Below are positions 17,440 through 25,512 of a DNA stretch of 64,000 nucleotides, in pieces. Made by a program: the position numbers and the translations under genes. Source of the DNA: Aquimarina sp. TRL1. GTDB lineage: Bacteria; Bacteroidota; Bacteroidia; Flavobacteriales; Flavobacteriaceae. The first letter of the stretch is position 1; every line of letters begins with the position of its first letter. The notes below the pieces were generated by a model. The model saw only the letters and a list, made by a program, of their open reading frames with translations. It was not told the origin of the DNA and searched no databases. The stretch covers positions 2,656,501 to 2,720,500 of the forward strand of contig NZ_CP053590.1 in the NCBI RefSeq assembly GCF_013365535.1, written 5' to 3'.

Positions 17440-19524
17440 CTAGTATATCGGTTTATCTGTCCAATAAAAACTTAATCCACTTACTTTTTCCACAATTTTG
17501 TGCACATCATTATCTAAAAATTTTGAATACGGACTTTTACTATACTCAAGATTCGTTTTACTGCATACTTGTTTATCTATAATATAAGCCATTACTGGTC
17601 TTATACTTCCGTCAATTAATGAAGAATACTTTTCGTTCTCTTGGTTAGGTATTTTGTATTCACATATAAGTAAGTCATCTTGTTCTTTAGGCACAGGACT
17701 AAATTCTTCTCCAACTATTTGTCTTTTTAAGTAGATTACACCGTCAAATTGCACAATATCTAATATCCTTGGCTTGTCTGTTACTTGTTGAAAATTAGAA
17801 TTCAAATACTCTCTCTGATTCTCAAGCCATTTCTTAAAATCATTCCTAATCGTCGGTATTGTATCAAAATTAGAAAGCCAATGATGAAGTAGCTCTATAT
17901 GTCCGCACACGCTAACTCTAACTTCTTTATCTTCCATATTCCATGCTAGAGTAAAAGAAATAATTGAGTCCAAGTCTCTTTTGATCATTTTAGAGAATAC
18001 CAATTTTAAGGCTGAGATTGTAAGCTCTAAATCTTTTTGGGGATTCTTGTCGCTATGAAAAATGCAAGGGATGTTCCAATATATGTCTTTAATATTTCCA
18101 AATAGAGTATCTTCTTTAATATGAAGATTTTTGCCTAAACGTTTTAGTGCCTTCTGTATTTCAAGGACATCAACCTCTAATGTTGAATAACTAATATCTC
18201 CTAATTGAACAACATCATAAATAGAAACATTATGAGAGCTACAATATTTATATTTATTTTCCTTATGGTACGTAACCAATAAACGAATACCATCTTCCTT
18301 GCTTAAGTTATGTGGCACAAGCTCTTCTAATAAGTTTTTTGATTTAGGTAATCTATCGAATTGAGAAGCTGGTTTTTCAACTTCAAAATATTCATAGATC
18401 AGAGGATTTCCTTGCATATATTTAGTGATAAGGCTTTTCCAGTCTTTTAACTTTAAACTACCATCAATTCTGAACAACTTTTTGTAATCACTTTTTCTAC
18501 CAAACTCTGTCAGTTTCTGTTCTATTCTGTCAAGATATAACTCAGTGTTATAACCGCGAATTGCGCCATCAAAATGTATAAATGTTTTTTTGCTCGTATC
18601 ATAAATAGAATGGACATACCTACATCCATAAAAATCTTCGATCATCGGAGCTTCATTTTCTTTTAACTCCTCTAATTCGAACTCCTTATAGTTATTATTA
18701 TTATTCCAATAAAACTCAGTTGAACTAACCTCATAATAATATTTCTCAAATTCACTACTAGAATGTTTAGTAAGCCCTGGCGATATGTTAGAAATGTCAT
18801 CGTTATATTTTGGTCCAAACCAATATTCAAATTCAAGAGTTTGTCTAAAGTCAGGAGCATAACCAATCATATCACGATCTATTGCAATTCTGAGTGTGAC
18901 ATTTTCTTTTCCTCTATGAGACATAAATTCATCCAAAAACAGATGATGAAAATTATTTAACCTTGAAAGAGATTTTCTAAAATAATCATGCGAATAAATA
19001 CAAAGAGGCAACTCATTATGAATGAATACCCCATGATACTTGTAAGTAAACTTCTTTTCAATATCGGATATATAAATTAATCCATTTTTGTCTGTTCCCT
19101 CAAAAAGTTCGGGAAAGTACTTACTCGTAATTTCTTTATCATTTATGGTCAATGTTCCCGCTCCAACATATTTAAAATCATCTGATAATTTATCCTTCAG
19201 TAATTCCAACAATTTTCCATCATTTTTGGTAATATCTTCTTTTAAATTTTGGAGCTGAGAATAACGTTTAAAATCAATTATTTCCTTTGAATCTTCATCC
19301 GATTCGGGGGCTAAAGAAAGTCCTAATTGTCTAACCAAATGAGGCTTAAAATATAAACCATATGGAATCATGCAACCTATAGGCCTATGCATATTATGTC
19401 CAAGATGCATTGGTACACCAACAGTGGCCTTTTCCCACATCATATCTTCCATTACAGATACAGGAATTAGATATCCATATTTATTGATTTGATCAGAATT
19501 AAGTATTGAAAAGGACTTACGCAT
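17440..19524 (-). CDS. Unknown 694-residue protein, partner of the STAND NTPase
   Basis: No recognised family, signal peptide or membrane segment, so probably cytoplasmic. Near the N-terminus, VGVPMHLGHNMHRPIGCM is histidine-rich and superficially like the start of phage prohead proteases (a His followed by a 'PIG' strand); the similarity is weak. Other islands are EFEYWFGPKYND, FYGCRYVHSIYD and FIHFDGAIRGY, which look like conserved fold elements. It is the first gene of the operon and ends 15 nt before the STAND gene, so the two are expressed together. It may be a regulator, a sensor or a second effector. Base composition is like its neighbour's. Confidence 0.75.
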   Translation of the reverse strand: MRKSFSILNSDQINKYGYLIPVSVMEDMMWEKATVGVPMHLGHNMHRPIGCMIPYGLYFKPHLVRQLGLSLAPESDEDSKEIIDFKRYSQLQNLKEDITKNDGKLLELLKDKLSDDFKYVGAGTLTINDKEITSKYFPELFEGTDKNGLIYISDIEKKFTYKYHGVFIHNELPLCIYSHDYFRKSLSRLNNFHHLFLDEFMSHRGKENVTLRIAIDRDMIGYAPDFRQTLEFEYWFGPKYNDDISNISPGLTKHSSSEFEKYYYEVSSTEFYWNNNNNYKEFELEELKENEAPMIEDFYGCRYVHSIYDTSKKTFIHFDGAIRGYNTELYLDRIEQKLTEFGRKSDYKKLFRIDGSLKLKDWKSLITKYMQGNPLIYEYFEVEKPASQFDRLPKSKNLLEELVPHNLSKEDGIRLLVTYHKENKYKYCSSHNVSIYDVVQLGDISYSTLEVDVLEIQKALKRLGKNLHIKEDTLFGNIKDIYWNIPCIFHSDKNPQKDLELTISALKLVFSKMIKRDLDSIISFTLAWNMEDKEVRVSVCGHIELLHHWLSNFDTIPTIRNDFKKWLENQREYLNSNFQQVTDKPRILDIVQFDGVIYLKRQIVGEEFSPVPKEQDDLLICEYKIPNQENEKYSSLIDGSIRPVMAYIIDKQVCSKTNLEYSKSPYSKFLDNDVHKIVEKVSGLSFYWTDKPIY

Positions 19525-19653
19525 TGAGTTTAAAATTTTATAAATAAAAAAGCCAATGAATTAACATCAGCCTCTAGTATTTCGATGTAATCTGCAATTA
19601 TTTTGAAGCTTAAAGATACTAATTATGCAGTTAGTTTCTTACGGAAATCCATA

Positions 19654-19780
19654 TTACTTTCTCTTATCCTTACTCTTTTTATCAAACCCAATTAGATTAA
19701 ACATTTCACGCATTCGAGAACGAACTCTGTTACCATAACGTTCTTCAAGTTCTTGTGCATTAAGATTGGTTGTTCCGCTG
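19654..19780 (-). pseudogene. DnaC-like replication ATPase, 3' remnant cut by an IS
   Basis: An open frame runs from the IS boundary to TAA at 19654-19656 and reads SSGTTNLNAQELEERYGNRV followed by RSRMREMFNLIGF. This is the C-terminal end of DnaC-like ATPases in Bacteroidota. The Walker motifs and all upstream sequence are missing, and they are not on the far side of the IS, so more than one event removed them. A 9-codon ORF starting MDFRKK follows directly (19623-19652) and may be the start of another lost gene. Confidence 0.7.
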
Positions 19781-21206
19781 CTATCTACATAGCTATTTTA
19801 AAACAAAGTGTTTCTTAAATGGTAATTAGTTGAAAAATAGTAATTTCTTTAACTATTTTCCGTTAGCTACACATTATTTTACAAGAATTTCTTTTGTTTT
19901 GTTGTCTTCTATAGGCTTTATGTGTATCAAGGCTAGCGTTATATTTTGAAAAATCAATAGGAACCCCATTCCATGTTTCACCAGGAGTATTTCCTTTCAA
20001 ACTCATTTGTGGTCGTATCGTATTATATACTAAAACAGCTTCTTCTAAAGCTTCAGAGAGTTGTTTACTGTTATTGATTTTTTTTGCATACAGAAATTGA
20101 TGTTTGATTACTTTGTTTAGTGCCTCTACCATAGAATTAGAAAAAATGATGTCTTTTTGTGCTATAATATGGTTAATAGGGATTTTAGAATTATCAATAA
20201 ATTTAGTCACTAATAGGTTTGCATTTTCACTTCCTCCATCGGTTAGGAAGCGTATCTTTTCAGGAGTATATTGCTTACAGGCATTTTCTAATAGCTCTTT
20301 TATAGCACTAGAAGCTGGTTTTTTGCATACTTTGTAACCAAGAATGTATTTGGAGTAATGATCCATTAAGAAATGAATATAATGCTTTGTTAGATCCTTG
20401 GTTTTAAAAATAGTGACATCTGCACACCAGATTTGATTGGTTTTGGATGTTTTAACAGGGTTGTAATGCACTGATTTTCTTTTCTGAACCTTGTTTTTAA
20501 AGCCAAGTAATTGACAATACTTGTAGAATGTAGTTATAGCACACTGTAAATTTCCATCACGTATAGCCTTTAAATAAACGGAAGCTTTAGACCATTGCTT
20601 ATATTGCTGATGCAGCATATATTTTTTTATTGTTTCGACTTCTGATTTTAAAAGCTGATTAGAGAACCGTTTAGTACACCAATTAAAATAAGAAGCATTA
20701 CATGTATGAATAAGAATTGTTTTGTAATTCTGGTAAGTGCTTCTATTGATGTTAAATACTTTTAGAGCTTTGTCTATAGGGATATCATGTTTAACCTCTT
20801 CAATAACATTTACGACACTATCTTTATGTTTTTTGATAAGGCTTTTCAGTCCTTTTATTTTAAAAATGATTTGATGAAACGTATCGTTTATTTTGAAATA
20901 AGCTTCATTGATTTTCTTAATCTTAGAAGATTGATTAATACGCTTTATTAATTCTATTTCTTGTTTTACAATGGTATTTATTTCACAGAGGGCATATTTA
21001 TTTTCTTTCTCCTGTTTCCAGCGAGCTATATTTGAACGGGGGATAGTAGCTATTTGTTCAGGGGTTAATATGTCTTTCAGAATTCCATGCCTTGCAAGGT
21101 GTTTTATAGAGGTATCCCAACTTTTTCGGGCATGATATGTATCCATACTTTTTTAAGGAGCAATCTAAAACGTTTTTTTTGTATTAAAAATGGTCAGTAG
21201 ATAACA
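19779..21206 (-). mobile_element. Complete insertion sequence with rve-type transposase
   Basis: About 1.43 kb around one transposase gene. The ends read TGCTATCTAC at 19779 and GTAGATAACA at 21206; the outermost ~25 bp form imperfect inverted repeats (GCTATCTACATAGC against GTTATCTACTGACC, then ATTTT in both) with TG...CA tips. I see no clear target duplication, which suggests deletion or rearrangement after insertion; it sits against a truncated dnaC-like gene. An outer-end relic lies at 14345-14405 and a weaker match near 41491. Family IS3 or IS481-like; exact family not determined. Confidence 0.7.
19863..21146 (-). CDS. DDE (rve) transposase
   Basis: 427 residues in a single frame. The N-terminal region holds an HTH (ILTPEQIATIPRSNIARWKQ) and a helical linker. 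The integrase core follows: WCADVTIF (first Asp), FLTDGGSEN (second Asp) and NSMVEALNKVIKHQF (Glu), the DDE triad in the usual order. The end (YNTIRPQMSLKGNTPGE) is typical of integrase-core transposases. No frameshift is seen, so it may be active. It fills the IS at 19779-21206. Confidence 0.9.
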   Translation of the reverse strand: MDTYHARKSWDTSIKHLARHGILKDILTPEQIATIPRSNIARWKQEKENKYALCEINTIVKQEIELIKRINQSSKIKKINEAYFKINDTFHQIIFKIKGLKSLIKKHKDSVVNVIEEVKHDIPIDKALKVFNINRSTYQNYKTILIHTCNASYFNWCTKRFSNQLLKSEVETIKKYMLHQQYKQWSKASVYLKAIRDGNLQCAITTFYKYCQLLGFKNKVQKRKSVHYNPVKTSKTNQIWCADVTIFKTKDLTKHYIHFLMDHYSKYILGYKVCKKPASSAIKELLENACKQYTPEKIRFLTDGGSENANLLVTKFIDNSKIPINHIIAQKDIIFSNSMVEALNKVIKHQFLYAKKINNSKQLSEALEEAVLVYNTIRPQMSLKGNTPGETWNGVPIDFSKYNASLDTHKAYRRQQNKRNSCKIMCS

Positions 21207-21212
21207 AGAAAT

Positions 21213-21247
21213 AAAAAGTGATCTTTATTTTCCTGAGATCACTTTTT
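21213..21247. terminator. Hairpin terminator
   Basis: Stem AAAAAGTGATCT ... AGATCACTTTTT with an 11-nt loop, flanked by A and T runs, so it could work in both directions. It lies 66 nt upstream of the transposase start and may insulate the IS from outside transcription. Confidence 0.6.
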
Positions 21248-21389
21248 GTCATCATGAATTTTTGTTTAATTTTTAAATTCTTAACAAATTGTTAAACAAT
21301 TTGAAGGATTGATAATAACTTGCTTATTATCAGTATTTTATTCTCAAAAAAGTTCGACAATAATCCTGCCGAGGTCACATCAAAAAGAA

Positions 21390-21417
21390 AACCACGCCAT
21401 TGGCGTGGTTCTTTGTT
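21390..21417 (+). terminator. Hairpin terminator
   Basis: G+C-rich stem AACCACGCCA / TTGGCGTGGTT with almost no loop, followed by CTTTGTTTT. It is probably the terminator of a plus-strand gene that was lost from this site. Confidence 0.6.
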
Positions 21418-21554
21418 TTATGGAAAAACCCAAAACTTAAGGCTTTGAGGTTTTGAAATAAAATAAGGAACCAGAGCGATTGCTCGTTTTGTATTTGCAG
21501 TAGTGAGTTTATCGAGGATCATCAAAGATAATCCTCCCTGAGGCATAAAGTATT

Positions 21555-21588
21555 AAAAGCCAGACAACATTGTCTGGCTTTTTTGTTG
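21555..21588 (+). terminator. Hairpin terminator
   Basis: Stem AAAAGCCAGACAA ... TTGTCTGGCTTTT followed by a T run. There is no plus-strand gene directly upstream, so it also looks like a leftover of a lost gene, or protects the helicase gene downstream from read-through. Confidence 0.65.
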
Positions 21589-21733
21589 GGGATTTTTTTA
21601 TATTCTCAAGAATAGAGTCATTTAGGTCACTATATTTCTTAATATTTGGATATATAAGCTACCTTAGTGATTATATAACATTGTTAGATTTAATTTCAAT
21701 CGACACAAAAACAAACTCTCTATAAAATAAAAA

Positions 21734-23050
21734 ATGCAGGATAAATTAGAGTTTTCAAAAGAAGCAATAAATATAATTGAATGTGTTAATAACACAAATG
21801 AAAACCTATTCATCACAGGTAAAGCAGGAACAGGAAAATCTACACTATTAAAATATATACAAAAGAATGACTCTAGTATTATTGTATTAGCTCCAACAGG
21901 AATTGCAGCAATTAATGTAAATGGAGAAACGATACATTCTTTTTTTAAATTAAAACCAGGTTATGAGTTTGATGAGGCTATGCACGTTCGTATAAATAAT
22001 AATATGATTAGTCAATATGCAGCTATTCATACTATAATAATTGATGAAATATCTATGGTTAGGGCAGATATTTTAGATGCGGTTGATATTTTTCTGCAAA
22101 GAATCAGAAATACATCAGAACCATTTGGAGGTATTCGTATGATATTCTTTGGAGATTTATTTCAACTTCCTCCTGTAATATTAAATAATGAACGTGAAAA
22201 ATTCTTACAAAAATACAAGACTCCTTATTTTTTCTCTGCTCATTCATTTATTCAAAAGGATTTATTCACTTCACCATTTATCCAAAAAACATTAGAACTC
22301 AAAACCATTTATCGTCAAAAAGACCTTTTATTTATAGATATTCTCAATGCTGTTAGAGAAAACAAAACCAATGATTCTCATTTGAGTCTTTTAAATCAAC
22401 AAGTTAAAACTTCTATTGAAGATGAAAATAGTAATTTTCAAATCAGTCTAGTACCAACAAACGCAATAGCAAATAGTATAAATTTTCAAAAACTACAAAC
22501 TCTTAACACATCTGAAATTAGTTTTTTTGCTCATCATACTGGCAATATTGAAAACCTTAAACCTAATGACTTTGAAGTGAAATTAAAGATTGGAGCTCAA
22601 GTAATGTTTCTAAATAACGACCCGAAAAAAAGATGGATGAACGGAACAATAGGTAATGTAACAAATATTGCTTCTACAATAGATGAAGAAACTAATGAAA
22701 ATTATCAATTTGTTGAAGTAGAACTGGAAAATGGAAACATAACTGAGGTTTTACCCTTTACTTGGGAAATATCAAAGTATAGATTTAAACGAGGTCGATT
22801 TGTTCGTGAAGAAATTGGAACATTTACTCAGATTCCTATAAAATTAGCTTGGGCTATTACAATACACAAAAGTCAGGGAAAAACGTTTAACAAAGTAAAA
22901 ATTGACCTTGGTACAGGAAGTTTTGCTCACGGGCAAACTTATGTAGCTTTAAGTAGGTGCAAAACTCTTTCTAATATTACACTAACAAGACCTATTTTGA
23001 AATCAGATATTATAATTGATGAACCTGTTATTGAATTTATAAAAAACTAA
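21734..23050 (+). CDS. PIF1-like superfamily 1 DNA helicase
   Basis: 438 residues. Helicase motifs in order: I GKAGTGKSTLL (about 29-39), Ia LAPTGIAAINV, II IIIDEISMV, III IFFGDLFQLPPV, then the fragment KLKIGAQVMFLNND and C-terminal motifs V/VI IHKSQGKTF and YVALSRCK. This is the PIF1/RecD-like core without extra domains. PIF1-like enzymes unwind DNA 5' to 3', and stand-alone copies are common in bacterial accessory regions. It lies next to an IS and a candidate defence operon but on the other strand, so a shared role is only a possibility. The gene is intact. Confidence 0.9.
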   Translation: MQDKLEFSKEAINIIECVNNTNENLFITGKAGTGKSTLLKYIQKNDSSIIVLAPTGIAAINVNGETIHSFFKLKPGYEFDEAMHVRINNNMISQYAAIHTIIIDEISMVRADILDAVDIFLQRIRNTSEPFGGIRMIFFGDLFQLPPVILNNEREKFLQKYKTPYFFSAHSFIQKDLFTSPFIQKTLELKTIYRQKDLLFIDILNAVRENKTNDSHLSLLNQQVKTSIEDENSNFQISLVPTNAIANSINFQKLQTLNTSEISFFAHHTGNIENLKPNDFEVKLKIGAQVMFLNNDPKKRWMNGTIGNVTNIASTIDEETNENYQFVEVELENGNITEVLPFTWEISKYRFKRGRFVREEIGTFTQIPIKLAWAITIHKSQGKTFNKVKIDLGTGSFAHGQTYVALSRCKTLSNITLTRPILKSDIIIDEPVIEFIKN

Positions 23051-23193
23051 CCCTAACAAGGTGTCCTAAAACATAGCTGGTAAAGGATTTTCGAGAGGTT
23101 TATGTATATTTAGAAAGTCCGCCAAATTTTTAATTTGGCTTTTAAAAAAGAGAAAAATTAAAAACAAAATATAAAAATTCAGCTCTTTATTAA

Positions 23194-23471
23194 TTACCTT
23201 CTTTTCATGACAGGTCTGTCATATTGAAGCTCTTTTTAAAAAACATTCTTCATTTTCAACTGACCGATCAGGGCGTAAAGCTTCTCACCGTCAACCTGAT
23301 TATCAATTGATTTATTAATATCGCAACTTGGCACTGTTTTCTATGGAGATATCATCACGGAGCAAAGATTAAGCTTTCAGAAAGCTCTGCCAATGTATAG
23401 CGTTCCCTTATAGCTTCTATTTAGACATTGGTATTGAATTGAGGGCTGAACTTTCTTCGTTTTCCTTTCAT
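23194..23471 (-). pseudogene. IS3-family orfA relic
   Basis: On the minus strand, ATG at 23471 opens MKGKRRKFSPQF, then IEAIRERYTLAELSESL after an in-frame stop; further on LYALIGQLKMKNVF is followed by another stop and the frame ends at 23194. This is the pattern of IS3-type OrfA (HTH, then 'LYxxIGQLK' leucine zipper). At least three disruptions; no orfB is seen. It is a dead remnant of an older insertion. Confidence 0.7.
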
Positions 23472-23684
23472 AATATTAGTTGAATTTAAACTTTCGTTTT
23501 TTACCAGGACATTGGTCTGACTTTAGGGGAGTATTACATTTTGATATTTAATGGTTTTGCAAAATTTAATCTGATTTAGTGTAAGATGAAGTTTATATTC
23601 AAAAAAAACTGAAAATAAAAAAAAATGTTTTTCGTTGTTAATGATATATGAAATCGTATTTTTTTTACAAAAAATCATTAAATA

Positions 23685-24287
23685 ATGATAAAAAATAAAG
23701 CCGAAACCTTTGAATCTTTCAAAAGAGGAAATACACTAGCCTTCTGTGAGGTTTACACAAAGTATTATAATAAACTCTACCGCTATGGAATGTTTTTTTG
23801 TAATGATTCAAGTCTTGTTGAAGATGTAATTCAAGAGTTTTTTGTGAAAACACTTAAAAATCCGGAAAAACTTAATCATGTTCTTAATATAGAGGTTTAT
23901 ATGTTTCGGTCAATCAAGTTAAATGTGATATCAGAAAAACAAAAAAATAATCGTAGAGGGGTTATTCGGAAACTTTCAGTTGATCAAGAAAACTACGAAA
24001 TATCGAGAGAGAAAAGTATCATTGAAGAAGAAACATCCTCTTTAAAAAAGGAATGGATGGTGCAGCAAATTAAAAATCTTCCTCCCTATCTAAAAGAAAT
24101 TATTTACCTGAGATATTATGAAGGATTTAGTTACGAAAAAATATCACAAATAACGTCATTAAATAAGCAGGTAGCTAGAAATTATGTATCCAGAGCAATT
24201 CAGAAAATCCGTTCTAAAATTGAAAAAGGAAAAACATTTCTGTTTACCATTATATTTGGTTTTTCACCTCTTAAAAAATTCCGATAA
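23685..24287 (+). CDS. ECF-type RNA polymerase sigma factor
   Basis: 200 residues. Region 2: FCEVYTKYYNKLYRYGMFF with SLVEDVIQEFFVKTL. Region 4: LPPYLKEIIYLRYYEGFSYE followed by KISQITSLNKQVARNYVSRA, a sigma-70 HTH. Bacteroidota ECF factors of this type are held by a FecR anti-sigma and released by a signal from a SusC-type receptor carrying an STN domain. Exactly these partners follow (FecR, then STN-SusC), so it probably activates this locus and may autoregulate. The tail (TFLFTIIFGF) is unusually hydrophobic. Confidence 0.92.
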   Translation: MIKNKAETFESFKRGNTLAFCEVYTKYYNKLYRYGMFFCNDSSLVEDVIQEFFVKTLKNPEKLNHVLNIEVYMFRSIKLNVISEKQKNNRRGVIRKLSVDQENYEISREKSIIEEETSSLKKEWMVQQIKNLPPYLKEIIYLRYYEGFSYEKISQITSLNKQVARNYVSRAIQKIRSKIEKGKTFLFTIIFGFSPLKKFR

Positions 24288-24431
24288 ATAAAACACCACA
24301 AGCATAATCTCTATTTTTTTTAAAAAAATAGGGTTACAAATTCCTTCTTTATATATCATACATATAAAACTCCTTAAAAATTAGATCAGGAGTGTTTAAA
24401 TAAATTCTCTTAAAGTGATATTTATTTTGGT

Positions 24432-25466
24432 ATGAGCTATTTTGAAATATATAAAGAAATGGATTTTGAAGAATTAGTAGAAAATCCTGAATTTCAGAGT
24501 TGGGTGTATACTCCTTCTTCATCAAATAATGATTTTTGGAAAGGATTTTTAAAAAAATACCCAGAAAAACAAGCGATAGTAGATGAAGCAAAAATGTTTT
24601 TACTTTCTGGAAAATCCTATTTTGAACAATACGATAAAACTCATGAAGAAATACAACTAGAACTCACCGATATATTTGAATTAGCTAACAAGAAACTTCC
24701 TCTGTCATTAAGATCAAAAAGAAAGGTTTTATTCAATAAAAGAAATCAACATCTTGCAATTGCAGCCTCATTTGCAGTACTGTTTTTTTTAGGATATTTT
24801 TTCTATAAGTCAAGTTATGAATTTAATAAAAACTACACCACCGACTATGCAGAATGGCAAACTGTTAAACTGCCGGATGCTTCCGTTGTAGAATTAAATG
24901 CAAATTCAACATTAAAGTTATCAAAAGACTGGAAAGATCGAGATACTCGTAAGGTTTGGTTGGAAGGGGAAGCATTTTTTGATGTAGAAAAGAACCTTAC
25001 AACACATAGTAAATTTCAGGTTATTGTTAATGATCTAACTATTGAAGTTCTAGGAACAGAATTTAATGTTCAATCCAGAGGGGATCTTACCAAAGTTTTT
25101 TTAAAAGAAGGAAAAATAAAACTCTTAATGAATAATAAGGAAGAATATCTCTATCCAGGAGATTTTATTACATATTCTTCTAAAAAACAAACAATTATTA
25201 GCCGTAATAAAGTTCCTCAAGAATCATATACTTCCTGGAGAACAGGAACACTACAAATGAACGATACTGTAGATAAAATTTTTAAAGAAATAGAAAATAT
25301 CTACGGTGTAAATATAGAATTAGAAGACGAAAACTTATACAATGAGACTCGTAAAATTGGGATTCCTATGAAAAACTTAGATATAGTGATTCCTATTCTT
25401 GAAATTTCACTTGATGTTGAAATAATAAAAGATAAGAACAAACTAATTGTCAGACAAAACAATTAA
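24432..25466 (+). CDS. FecR-family anti-sigma factor
   Basis: 344 residues. Cytoplasmic sigma-binding region (1-109), one membrane segment (about 110-130, ending AVLFFLGYFFYKS), then the periplasmic FecR domain (YAEWQTVKLPDASVVELNAN, GEAFFDVEKN, LGTEFNV) and a C-terminal DUF4974-like domain. It lies 144 nt after the sigma gene and 46 nt before the susC-type gene. In the known mechanism, the receptor's STN domain contacts the periplasmic part of FecR and frees the sigma factor; the order of genes fits this fully. Confidence 0.92.
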   Translation: MSYFEIYKEMDFEELVENPEFQSWVYTPSSSNNDFWKGFLKKYPEKQAIVDEAKMFLLSGKSYFEQYDKTHEEIQLELTDIFELANKKLPLSLRSKRKVLFNKRNQHLAIAASFAVLFFLGYFFYKSSYEFNKNYTTDYAEWQTVKLPDASVVELNANSTLKLSKDWKDRDTRKVWLEGEAFFDVEKNLTTHSKFQVIVNDLTIEVLGTEFNVQSRGDLTKVFLKEGKIKLLMNNKEEYLYPGDFITYSSKKQTIISRNKVPQESYTSWRTGTLQMNDTVDKIFKEIENIYGVNIELEDENLYNETRKIGIPMKNLDIVIPILEISLDVEIIKDKNKLIVRQNN

Positions 25467-25512
25467 CCAACATAAATACCCCTTTTTTAGGCGTTAAAAC
25501 AAAGTACTAATT

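Larger units (their letters stand above)
21207..21733. other. Intergenic region with three hairpins and a repeated phrase
   Basis: 527 nt between the IS and the PIF1-like gene. Besides three terminator-like hairpins it holds two related phrases, ATAATCCTGCCGAGG (about 21359) and ATAATCCTCCCTGAGG (about 21528), each followed within 35 nt by a hairpin. The first resembles the T-arm and acceptor end of a tRNA (TCCTGCCGAGGTCAC), but no tRNA body is present. I cannot assign it. Confidence 0.35.

Noticed and set aside
17440..19524. Calling the 694-residue protein a phage prohead-type protease
   Set aside because: The His-x-n-PIG resemblance near the N-terminus is short and the rest of the protein does not fit.
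21340..21375. tRNA gene
   Set aside because: Only a possible 3' end is seen; no D-arm, anticodon arm or acceptor 5' strand can be folded upstream.
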